5,771 bases of DNA from the NCBI GenBank assembly GCA_050697555.1, contig JBOHAD010000114.1, forward strand, positions 1 through 5,771, written 5' to 3'. This stretch comes from DASQWP01 sp050697555. GTDB taxonomy: Bacteria > Actinomycetota > Thermoleophilia > Gaiellales > Gaiellaceae. Shown piece after piece: positions 1 through 5,091 of the stretch (positions within the stretch are counted from its first letter, which is position 1; each line of letters opens with the position of its first letter). The notes under the pieces are model-generated. The model did no database searches. It was not told the origin of the DNA and saw nothing but the letters and a program-made list of their open reading frames with translations. A program made the translations under genes and the position numbers.

Positions 1-320
1 AGATCCTCGTCGACCGAGGCGAGCTGGCCGGTCAGGCTGACGACGCTTCGCACCGCGTCGGCCTCGTGCACGATGTCGTGGCCGAGGACGCGCGCTTCGC
101 CCTCGTCCGGGCGCAGCAGGGTAGCGAGCATCCGGACCGTCGTGGTCTTGCCGGCGCCGTTCGGGCCGAGGATGCCGTAGACGCTCCCGGCGCGCACGGC
201 GAGGTCGACGCCGTCGACGGCCTGCGTGTCGCCGAAGGCCTTGCGGAGGCCCGAAGCCTCGATGGCGAGCGTGGAGTGTGGTGTCAATCTGGGCTCCTCA
301 GCTGCAGCTTGGACGCTCAT
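1..320 (-). CDS. DrrA-like ABC transporter ATP-binding protein (N-terminal part, runs off window)
   Basis: This is the ATPase subunit of an ABC transporter, probably an exporter of the daunorubicin-resistance (DrrA) type; it would sit at the cytoplasmic face and pair with a DrrB-like permease outside the window. The first 106 codons and part of the next are visible. Residues 18-47 form the usual first strands (ALAI..SGLRKAFGD..AVDGVDL), the Walker A motif GPNGAGKTT is at 52-60 (K58), and the Q-loop lies in VSLTGQLASVDEDL (Q99). The LTGQ..VDEDL wording is typical of DrrA-family proteins, where it reads LTGQYAAVDEDLTG. The signature motif, Walker B and C-terminal region are cut off at the left edge. 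The start chosen is ATG at 318-320, preceded by GAGGA with 8-nt spacing. A TTG at 285-287 preceded by GAGGAG (6-nt spacing) is a credible alternative and would remove 11 poorly conserved residues. The gene lies downstream of the cyclase gene on the same strand, 129 bp away. The substrate cannot be told. Confidence 0.93.
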   Translation of the reverse strand, partial: MSVQAAAEEPRLTPHSTLAIEASGLRKAFGDTQAVDGVDLAVRAGSVYGILGPNGAGKTTTVRMLATLLRPDEGEARVLGHDIVHEADAVRSVVSLTGQLASVDED

Positions 321-449
321 TCTGTCGGTCCTCACACATAAGACCACGGGGCACAGCGAAACTCATCGGTGACCGGTGTGATTCGGCCGGGCGCCGGTTT
401 CGGCCGGCCAGGATCCCTTCAATACGATCCGATGAGACTGTCGGAGGGC
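321..449. other. Intergenic region between cyclase stop and ABC ATPase start
   Basis: This 129-bp spacer separates two minus-strand genes. It contains a 9-bp direct repeat TTCGGCCGG at 382-390 and 399-407, and a GCCGG/CCGGC stem with a 6-nt loop at 393-408. That stem could be a weak factor-dependent terminator for the cyclase transcript, but no T-run follows. Reading towards the ABC gene, the only SD-like motif is GAGGA just before the ATG. A possible -10 (TTATGT or similar) lies about 20 nt upstream of that ATG but is too weak to call as a promoter. I see no small ORF with a good start. Confidence 0.4.
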
Positions 450-1649
450 TCAGCTCTCTGCACGCGTTGCCTTGTGGAGCCGCACGGACTTCGAGACTCC
501 CTTGAGCGGGACGTCGCCGATGAGCTCGAACTCGACTTCGGCGACGCTCGCGCGTCGCTTTGCCTCTTCGCTCACCAGCACCTCATGAGGCCGGGCGTAG
601 TCGGCGATCCTGGCGGCGATGTTCACCGTCTTTCCGAAGTAGTCGCCTTCCTGGACGATGACCGCCCCGGCGTCGATGCCGATCCGAGCCGGCACGGAGA
701 TGGCCCTCTCCGTTTGCTCGACGAGCTCGAGGCCGCTCTGGATGGCCCTGGCAGAGTCGCTGAAGTGAAACATGACGCCGTCACCAAGCCACTTGACGGG
801 GCGGCAGCCCCGCGTCCGCGAAGCCTCTTGCACGATGCTCGCGAGGCTCGCGGCGAGCTCGGCCGCGGCTTGATCACCTCGCTCTTCCGCGAGAGTGGTG
901 TAGCCCGTGAGATCGAGGAAGGCGATCGCGGGCGGCTGCCTCGATTGCCGAGGGGTGATGCCTCTCTCCTCCATGAAGCCTTCCGTGACGGCGACGATGT
1001 AGTCGAGGACGGCGTGCTCCCGATGCCGGCGCTGGAGCCACGGGACGAGGCCGTTGACGAGCTCGGTGAATCCCGCGGCCTTCTCGTAGACGAGGCTGTC
1101 CTTCTCCTCGTTCGAGAGCTCGAAGTTCGCGACGCGTTGGCGAACCGTTCGGTCGAAGAACTGGAGCCCGGAGCTGACCAGTCGCTGCAGAGTGCCGCCG
1201 TAGAGCCGGGCGAAGCGCGAGAGCTCCTCTTCGTCCGCCAGATCGAGACGGGTCAGAATGAGCGACAGCATCTCCGCGTCCGCCGCACGGACGCGGTCAT
1301 CGGCAGGCGGCGGCAAGCCGAGCTCGCCGCTGAGACGCCGCAGGAGCTCGGGCGAGCGCCCAAGCCTGGCCGCGAGTCCCTCGTAGGTTGCCGACATCTT
1401 CACGGGCTCGGGTAGGAAGAGCCCCAGCGGAAACGAGAGCTCTCCTCCTGCCACGCCTCGGGCGACGTCCTCGAGCGAGATCCCTGCCTCTTCGAACGCG
1501 GCCATGAGGCGAACGAGGTGAACGTCGGACGAAGGAAACAGCCCGTCCTCATCGTGCGGCGTGAGGATGCCGAGCTCCTCCAGCCGGCGTACGTGCTCGA
1601 GCGCGCACGGGGCGAGGTCGGCGAGCTCTTGCGCCGAGATCTTGACCAC
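450..1649 (-). CDS. Class III adenylate cyclase with MerR-like and Rv1264-like N-terminal regulatory regions
   Basis: This cytosolic enzyme (399 aa) is predicted to make cAMP from ATP. The C-terminal catalytic domain (about 238-399) has the full class III set: metal aspartates D246 (FLDLTGYT) and D290 (WLGDG), adenine-specifying K286 and D336 (GDYFG), and transition-state residues N343 and R347 (VNIAAR). K286/D336 support ATP rather than GTP. The protein has no membrane segment. Residues 1-75 read as a MerR-type helix-turn-helix (ELADLAPCALEHVRRLEELG..., then SSDVHLVRLM..LEEAGISLEDVA-like wording). Residues 85-175 resemble the autoinhibitory domain of the mycobacterial cyclase Rv1264, which has nearly the same total length. 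The start is GTG: an in-frame TAG lies 12 nt upstream, so no longer start is possible, and there is no good SD. A TAGAGT box 6 nt upstream suggests a leaderless mRNA. The catalytic assignment is firm. DNA binding by the N-terminus and pH or ligand sensing are inference from family. Confidence 0.93.
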   Translation of the reverse strand: MVKISAQELADLAPCALEHVRRLEELGILTPHDEDGLFPSSDVHLVRLMAAFEEAGISLEDVARGVAGGELSFPLGLFLPEPVKMSATYEGLAARLGRSPELLRRLSGELGLPPPADDRVRAADAEMLSLILTRLDLADEEELSRFARLYGGTLQRLVSSGLQFFDRTVRQRVANFELSNEEKDSLVYEKAAGFTELVNGLVPWLQRRHREHAVLDYIVAVTEGFMEERGITPRQSRQPPAIAFLDLTGYTTLAEERGDQAAAELAASLASIVQEASRTRGCRPVKWLGDGVMFHFSDSARAIQSGLELVEQTERAISVPARIGIDAGAVIVQEGDYFGKTVNIAARIADYARPHEVLVSEEAKRRASVAEVEFELIGDVPLKGVSKSVRLHKATRAES

Positions 1650-1655
1650 GGCCTG

Positions 1656-1661
1656 ACTCTA
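1656..1661 (-). promoter_or_regulatory. Putative -10 element for the cyclase gene (leaderless)
   Basis: On the minus strand TAGAGT ends 6 nt before the GTG start at 1649. This fits the TANNNT -10 consensus and the spacing expected when transcription starts at the first base of the start codon. No convincing -35 is visible, and the gene has no good SD, which supports a leaderless reading. Confidence 0.35.
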
Positions 1662-1745
1662 GCTTCCCCGGTCGAGCGGGCGGCAGAGCGACTCGGCCCC
1701 GCCATAGGCTCCTGAGCGCCCACCTCGGCGTTGCCGCGGTCGGCG

Positions 1746-1751
1746 TAGTGT
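1746..1751 (+). promoter_or_regulatory. Putative -10 element for the arginase-like gene (leaderless)
   Basis: TAGTGT lies 7 nt before the GTG start at 1759. There is no purine-rich SD between it and the start. A TTGCCG at 1731-1736 is too close to serve as its -35. The element faces away from the cyclase promoter in the shared 109-bp divergent region 1650-1758. Confidence 0.35.
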
Positions 1752-1758
1752 CCGGCAC

Positions 1759-2631
1759 GTGTGGGTCGTGCTCGGCGCCCCTTTCGACTCCTCCGGCAGC
1801 GGCCGTGGGGAGGAGCGCGCGCCCGACGCGTTGCGCGCCGCGGGCCTGCCGGCTGTGTTCGGGGCTGCCGACGCCGGCGACGTGGCGCCGCGGCTGCGCG
1901 ACCCGGTGCGCGACCCGGAGACGGGGGTCATCGCGTTCGCCGACCTACGGGTGTCCTCGCAGGCTTTGCGCGAGGCAGTGGCCGCCACGCTGAGACGGGG
2001 CGAGCGCCCGCTCGTGCTCGGCGGGGACTGCACCCTGCTCCTGGGGACGATGGCGGGTGTCCGCGACGCCGTGGGGCGCGTGGGCCTGTGGTTCGTGGAC
2101 GGTCACGCGGACTACCTCGACGGAAGCTCATCGCCCACAGGTGAGGCGGCCGACATGGAGCTGGCGATGCTCACCGGGCACGGACCGCCGGGACTGGTGG
2201 ACCTGGGCGGGCAGGTCCCGCTCGTGGAGCCCGACGACGTCGTGATCCTGGGGCACCGACCCGCCTCCCTGCATGGAGATGTGGCCCTCGAGCTCGGGCG
2301 CGTCCCGGCGCCCATCGCTCGCATGGCGGCCGAGGAGGTTGCGGCGGCGGGCGCGGGAGAGGTGGGAAATCGCTGGGCGCGTGCGCTGGCCGACCGCGGG
2401 CCGGCTTGGCTCCACCTCGACCTCGATGCTCTCGACGAGGCGGCGCTGCCGGCGGTCAGCTACCCGCAGCCCCGCGGGCTCGACTGGGATACGTTCGTGG
2501 CGCTCGCGCGACCGCTGCTGGCCTCCGCTGCGCTCGTGGGTGCCAGCGTCGCCGACTTCAACCCGGACCTGGACGAGGACGGGGCGCATGCGCGGCGCGT
2601 CGTCGACGCGCTCGCCGGCGCCCTGCGGTAA
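1759..2631 (+). CDS. Arginase/agmatinase/formiminoglutamase superfamily hydrolase (GGDC variant)
   Basis: This soluble protein (290 aa) is a member of the ureohydrolase superfamily, which hydrolyses guanidino or formimino groups using a binuclear Mn2+ site. Family motifs appear in order: N-terminal GAPFDSSG (6-13), LGGDCTLLLG (87-96), VDGHADYLD (113-121) and HLDLDALDEA (219-228). Metal ligands D114, H116, D118, D221 and D223 are present, but the histidine of the canonical GGDHS motif is C91. The late acidic residue that contacts the guanidinium group in arginase may correspond to D266 (VADFNPD). The segment GEAADMELAMLTG (128-140) replaces the usual NxHG-type substrate loop. Length is normal. 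The GTG start gives the expected MWVVLGAPFDSSG opening; no SD is present and a TAGTGT box sits 7 nt upstream. It is divergent from the cyclase and convergent with the VOC gene. Family membership is firm, but the substrate is unknown. Arginine, agmatine, guanidinobutyrate, formiminoglutamate or an orphan substrate are all possible. Confidence 0.9.
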   Translation: MWVVLGAPFDSSGSGRGEERAPDALRAAGLPAVFGAADAGDVAPRLRDPVRDPETGVIAFADLRVSSQALREAVAATLRRGERPLVLGGDCTLLLGTMAGVRDAVGRVGLWFVDGHADYLDGSSSPTGEAADMELAMLTGHGPPGLVDLGGQVPLVEPDDVVILGHRPASLHGDVALELGRVPAPIARMAAEEVAAAGAGEVGNRWARALADRGPAWLHLDLDALDEAALPAVSYPQPRGLDWDTFVALARPLLASAALVGASVADFNPDLDEDGAHARRVVDALAGALR

Positions 2632-2655
2632 CCAGGCTCATCCCGAGCTCTCCTT

Positions 2656-2676
2656 CCGGGTCTTCACTGAAGCCGG
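2656..2676. terminator. Stem-loop between convergent arginase-like and VOC genes
   Basis: CCGG-(GT bulge)-CTTC-ACT-GAAG-CCGG can fold into an 8-bp interrupted stem with a 3-nt loop. It lies in the 60-bp space between the two converging stop codons, so it could end transcripts from both sides. There is no U-tract, so intrinsic termination is uncertain. Confidence 0.3.
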
Positions 2677-2691
2677 CGGAGGTCCCGGCGC

Positions 2692-3063
2692 TCAGCGACG
2701 AGGTTCCTTCGCCTCCCAGAAAGCGATCTCTCCGCCGGCGGGCGTGGTGACGACGCTGCGCCACCCCGCCGGGCCTTCGCGGGGCTCCAGCAGCACGGTC
2801 GCCCCCAGCGCCCGCGCTCGCTCCGTGGCCTCGCCGATCCGGGCCACTTCGACGTACGGCAGCCACAGCGGGTGCGGCGTCTCGCACTCGACGATGCCGC
2901 CGCCGAACCCGCCGCCCAGGTCGAGCGCGAGATAGGAGCGGCCCGCGGCGTCGATCCGCTCCGCGCGCCAGCCGCAAAGCTGCGCGTACAGCGTTTGGGC
3001 CTCGGGCAGATCGCCTGTGTGCAGCTCCAGGTGGACGACGGGTTTCGAGGATGCTTGCAGCAC
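2692..3063 (-). CDS. VOC (glyoxalase/bleomycin-resistance-like) family protein
   Basis: This small cytosolic protein (123 aa) has the paired beta-alpha-beta-beta-beta fold of the vicinal oxygen chelate superfamily. The first half opens with VVHLELHTGDLPEAQTLYAQ (9-28) followed by LCGW, and ends in GGGIVEC (54-60). The second half has PYVEVARIGEATERARALGA (69-88), then P/G-rich GPAGWRSVVTTPAGGEIAFWE (98-117 and onward). Possible metal ligands are H11 and E59 in the first half and E72 and E112 or E117 in the second, but they cannot be fixed without a structure. The usual DPxGN turn is TPAGG here. The start chosen is GTG at 3061-3063, with AGAGAG/AGGA just upstream, which gives a standard VOC length. 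The open frame continues upstream to 3306, but that part reads through the divergent sigma gene and has no VOC-like sequence. The substrate is unknown; many such proteins are lyases, dioxygenases or binding proteins. It is divergent from the sigma gene. Confidence 0.87.
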   Translation of the reverse strand: MLQASSKPVVHLELHTGDLPEAQTLYAQLCGWRAERIDAAGRSYLALDLGGGFGGGIVECETPHPLWLPYVEVARIGEATERARALGATVLLEPREGPAGWRSVVTTPAGGEIAFWEAKEPRR

Positions 3064-3076
3064 GTCCTGCTCTCTT

Positions 3077-3092
3077 AGACCGACGCCGGTCT
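3077..3092. promoter_or_regulatory. Perfect inverted repeat upstream of the VOC gene
   Basis: AGACCG-ACGC-CGGTCT is a perfect 6-bp inverted repeat with a 4-nt centre, ending 14 nt before the VOC start codon. Its right arm is part of CGCCGGTCT (3084-3092), which recurs at 3131-3139 near the sigma promoter. It could be an operator, or a hairpin in the VOC 5' leader close to the ribosome-binding site. The function is inferred. Confidence 0.35.
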
Positions 3093-3118
3093 TCGGACTA
3101 ATCGGTGGGCGATCGGCT

Positions 3119-3148
3119 TTGCCCCCGGTCCGCCGGTCTGGGTAGGCT
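3119..3148 (+). promoter_or_regulatory. Putative promoter of the ECF sigma gene
   Basis: TTGCCC (3119-3124) and TAGGCT (3143-3148) are separated by 18 bp, and the -10 ends 8 nt before the GTG start at 3157. This fits a housekeeping-type promoter producing a leaderless or nearly leaderless mRNA. No clear SD precedes the GTG. Confidence 0.4.
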
Positions 3149-3155
3149 GGCGGAC
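3128..3155. promoter_or_regulatory. Inverted repeat bracketing the sigma gene -10 element (candidate operator)
   Basis: GTCCGCC at 3128-3134 and GGCGGAC at 3149-3155 are perfect 7-bp inverted arms. Their centres are 21 bp apart, about two helical turns. The TAGGCT -10 ends exactly where the right arm begins, and the right arm abuts the start codon. A dimeric repressor bound here would occlude RNA polymerase. The regulator is not identified, and GC-rich sequence makes chance repeats more likely. Confidence 0.35.
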
Positions 3156-3156
3156 G

Positions 3157-4275
3157 GTGCGTACCGCCTCCGTAAGCACAACGGCGCGGGAGAGAGAGCT
3201 GCTCCAGGCTGCTCGAGAGGGCGGCGAGGACGCCTTCCGCCGCCTCGTCGAGCCCTACCAGGGGGAGCTCCACGCCCACTGCTACCGGATGCTCGGATCG
3301 CTCCACGACGCCGAGGACGCCCTCCAGGACGCGCTGCTGCGCGCCTGGCGCGGGCTACCCCGGTTCGAGGGGCGGAGCTCGCTTCGCTCCTGGCTCTACG
3401 CGATCTCGACCAACACCTGCCTGAGTGCCATCGGGCGGCGGCCGAAGCGGGTGCTTCCGATCGACTACGGCCCGGCCGCCGACCCCCACGGCGGACCAGG
3501 CGAGCCGCTCGTGGAGTCGGTCTGGGTCGAGCCCTACCCGGACGAGAAGCTCGGCGTGGAGGACGGGTTTGCGGCCCCCGAGGCCCGCTACGAGCGGCGC
3601 GAGAGCGTGGAGCTGGCCTTCATCGCGGCGCTCCAGCACCTCCCGGCGCGGCAGCGCGCCGTGCTGGTTCTACGCGAGGTGCTCGGCTTCTCGGCCCGCG
3701 AGGTCGCGGAGACGCTCGAGACGACTACCGCCTCGGTGAACAGCGCCCTTCAGCGCGCGCGCGCGGCCGTCGACGAGCGGCTCCCCGAGCAAAGCCAGCA
3801 GGCGACCCTGCGCTCGCTCGGCGACGAGCGGGTGCGCGAGATCGTGGAGAACTACGTGGACGCGTGGGACCGCGGCGACGTCGAGGCGGTCGTCTCCATG
3901 CTCGCCGACGACGCCACGTTCGCGATGCCGCCGCTTCGAACCTGGTTCGGCGGACGCGACTCGATCCGCGTCTTCCTGGCCGGCTGGCCGCTCTCGGGCA
4001 TCTGGCGCTGGCGTCACGTTCGGGCTCGCGCAAACGGCCAGGAGGCGCTCGCCTTCTACACCTGGGATGCGGAAGCGGAGAGCTACCTTCCGTTCGCGCT
4101 CAACGTGCTGACCCTTCACGGGGAGCGCATCAGCGAGGTCACCGCGTTCGTAATCCGGTCCACGGAGCTTCCCGAACGCCACGTCTACGCGCGCTGGCCG
4201 GAGCAGCCGGCCGACCCCCGGCGGGCCGTCGACTTCTTCGAGCGCTTCGGTCTCCCGGAGGAGCTTCCGGCTTAG
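3157..4275 (+). CDS. ECF RNA polymerase sigma factor, SigG-like, with C-terminal SnoaL-like domain
   Basis: This sigma-70 family factor (372 aa) would direct RNA polymerase to a dedicated promoter set. Region 2 spans about 24-92: FRRLVEPYQGELHAHCYRML is followed by the core-binding segment DAEDALQDALLRAW (51-64) and the -10-recognition part FEGRSSLRSWLYAISTNTCL. A linker of about 55 residues contains WVEPYPDEKL (123-132), a phrase characteristic of the SigG/SigX5 type (TIGR02960). Region 4 (about 150-205) has LPARQRAVLVLREVLGFSA and the HTH EVAETLETTTASVNSALQRAR. Residues 222-345 form a SnoaL/NTF2-like domain (VREIVENYVDAWDRGDVEAV..LADDATFAMPP..). The length is well above the 180-200 aa of simple ECFs, as expected for this type. 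No anti-sigma gene lies beside it. In the related ECF41 group the fused SnoaL-like domain tunes activity; the same role here is inferred. GTG is the first sensible start. Its 3' end converges with the hydrolase gene, 31 bp apart. Confidence 0.94.
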   Translation: MRTASVSTTARERELLQAAREGGEDAFRRLVEPYQGELHAHCYRMLGSLHDAEDALQDALLRAWRGLPRFEGRSSLRSWLYAISTNTCLSAIGRRPKRVLPIDYGPAADPHGGPGEPLVESVWVEPYPDEKLGVEDGFAAPEARYERRESVELAFIAALQHLPARQRAVLVLREVLGFSAREVAETLETTTASVNSALQRARAAVDERLPEQSQQATLRSLGDERVREIVENYVDAWDRGDVEAVVSMLADDATFAMPPLRTWFGGRDSIRVFLAGWPLSGIWRWRHVRARANGQEALAFYTWDAEAESYLPFALNVLTLHGERISEVTAFVIRSTELPERHVYARWPEQPADPRRAVDFFERFGLPEELPA

Positions 4276-4290
4276 AAGCCGCGACCCTGC

Positions 4291-4303
4291 CCAGGCGCCC
4301 TGG
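4291..4303. terminator. Short stem-loop between convergent sigma and hydrolase genes
   Basis: CCAGG-CGC-CCTGG forms a perfect 5-bp stem with a 3-nt loop inside the 31-bp gap between the two stop codons. It is symmetric, so it could act on both strands. It lacks a U-tract and is short, so this is a weak terminator call. Confidence 0.3.
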
Positions 4304-4306
4304 ACG

Positions 4307-4948
4307 CTACCCGGGCTTCGCGGTCCGCGCCGCCTGACCCACGACGCCGGGAAGCCAGGCACGTACGGCGGCGGCCACCGCGTCGGGATCCGTCCGCAGG
4401 CTGTGGTCGCCCGGCACCTGCACGACCACGCGGCGCGAGGTGGCGGGCGGAATCCCGAACGGGTCTCGCGCACCTTGCACGACCAGCATCGGGACGGCCA
4501 CCTCGTCGAGCTCGGGTAGACGGCTCTGGCTCGCGGCCGCCGCAGAACGGCGCGGCGGCTGCAGCGGGAACGCGAGGCAAAGCACCCCGACGGCGCCGGT
4601 CGCCTCCGCGGTACGGCACGCCACCCGCGCGCCCAGGGAGCGACCGCCGACGACGAGCGGCAACCCGCGCAGCTCGCCCGCGAGCAGGTGGTCGAGCACC
4701 GCCGTCCAGGCGGCGTCGAGCTGGCGCGCCGGAGCGGGAGAGCGTCGCCCGGCGACGCGGTAGGGCTGCTCGACGAGCGCGACACTGACCCCTTCCGAGC
4801 GCGCGACGCCCGTCACCGCAACGAGGTCTCGCGAAGCCACCCCTCCGGCGGCTCCGTGACCGAGAACCAACGCGGCTCTTGGCTCCTCGGCGGAATGCAG
4901 GTGGGCGTTCGCCGGACCGTGCGGGGTGTCCACTGCGAGCATCGTCAC
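4307..4948 (-). CDS. Alpha/beta hydrolase, KANL3/TEX30 type
   Basis: This cytosolic protein (213 aa) has an alpha/beta-hydrolase fold of the group annotated as KANL3/TEX30-like or dienelactone-hydrolase-like. After strand 1, ALVLGHGAAGG (26-36) supplies the oxyanion region. The nucleophile elbow is VGGRSLGARVA (100-110; S104), followed by LCLAFPLQPPRR (123-134), a hallmark of this subgroup. The acid is likely D162 in VQGARDPFG and the base H182 in VPGDHSL, so the triad is complete. No signal peptide or lid domain is evident. The first in-frame start is GTG at 4946-4948; an ATG two codons later (4940-4942) is equally possible. Neither has an SD, and a weak CAGTAT box sits 7 nt upstream. It is divergent from the arsR gene (143 bp) and convergent with the sigma gene. 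The substrate is unknown for bacterial members; an esterase or thioesterase activity is only a guess. Confidence 0.88.
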   Translation of the reverse strand: MTMLAVDTPHGPANAHLHSAEEPRAALVLGHGAAGGVASRDLVAVTGVARSEGVSVALVEQPYRVAGRRSPAPARQLDAAWTAVLDHLLAGELRGLPLVVGGRSLGARVACRTAEATGAVGVLCLAFPLQPPRRSAAAASQSRLPELDEVAVPMLVVQGARDPFGIPPATSRRVVVQVPGDHSLRTDPDAVAAAVRAWLPGVVGQAARTAKPG

Positions 4949-4955
4949 GCAGGTG

Positions 4956-4961
4956 ATACTG
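4956..4961 (-). promoter_or_regulatory. Weak putative -10 for the hydrolase gene
   Basis: On the minus strand CAGTAT ends 7 nt before the GTG start at 4948. It matches three of six -10 consensus positions, including the conserved second A and last T. It is listed because the gene has no SD and the spacing matches the leaderless pattern of its neighbours. Confidence 0.2.
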
Positions 4962-4992
4962 GCAGCCTCGACGTCGCGGTCGCAACAGTCGA

Positions 4993-5031
4993 GCTGTCAG
5001 GACCCCGGTTCTGGGCGGCGACCTTGACAGC
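4993..5031. promoter_or_regulatory. Long-spaced inverted repeat overlapping the arsR -35 element
   Basis: GCTGTCA (4993-4999) and TGACAGC (5025-5031) are perfect 7-bp inverted arms with centres 32 bp apart, about three helical turns. The right arm covers most of the TTGACA -35. This could be a second operator in the hydrolase/arsR divergent region, or chance, since one arm is largely fixed by the -35 itself. Confidence 0.25.
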
Positions 5032-5051
5032 GGCGCGGTCGACTGTATGCT
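5024..5051 (+). promoter_or_regulatory. Sigma-70-type promoter of the arsR-AHSA1 operon
   Basis: A perfect TTGACA -35 (5024-5029) and TATGCT -10 (5046-5051) are separated by 16 bp. This is the best promoter in the window. Transcription should begin around 5058-5060, leaving a leader of about 32-35 nt. An SD-like AGGTGA at 5077-5082 then lies 9 nt before the GTG start of arsR. Confidence 0.65.
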
Positions 5052-5073
5052 CAACCACTCCGTTTATCAACCA
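5051..5073 (+). promoter_or_regulatory. TCAACCA direct repeat, candidate ArsR autoregulatory operator
   Basis: TCAACCA occurs at 5051-5057 and again at 5067-5073, 16 bp start to start, covering the end of the -10 and the transcription start. ArsR-family regulators of this type usually repress their own operon by binding here. The element reads as a direct repeat rather than the more usual inverted repeat. That it is an operator is inference from position. Confidence 0.4.
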
Positions 5074-5091
5074 AGCAGGTGATCTCAGAGC

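Noticed and set aside
369..1415. 348-aa open frame on the plus strand
   Set aside because: It is antisense to the cyclase gene, whose motifs are complete. The frame is open only because of GC-rich codon bias, and its translation is low-complexity Arg/Glu/Leu-rich with no family motif.
450..1649. Pycsar-type (anti-phage) cyclase
   Set aside because: The adenine-specifying Lys/Asp pair (K286, D336) is present, the domain order is Rv1264-like, and no TIR or membrane effector gene is adjacent. The neighbours are an ABC ATPase and an arginase-like gene.
3064..3306. N-terminal extension of the VOC gene up to an ATG at 3306
   Set aside because: It would overlap 150 bp of the divergent sigma gene, has no VOC-like sequence, and a GTG with SD at 3063 gives the normal family length.
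3105..4337. 410-aa open frame on the plus strand overlapping the sigma gene
   Set aside because: The frame at 3157-4275 carries complete sigma region 2 and 4 motifs; this longer one is Arg/Ala/Gly-rich shadow sequence.
3670..4785. 371-aa minus-strand frame spanning sigma and hydrolase genes
   Set aside because: It overlaps two well-supported genes and has no recognisable motif. The hydrolase frame 4307-4948 has the complete Ser-Asp-His triad.
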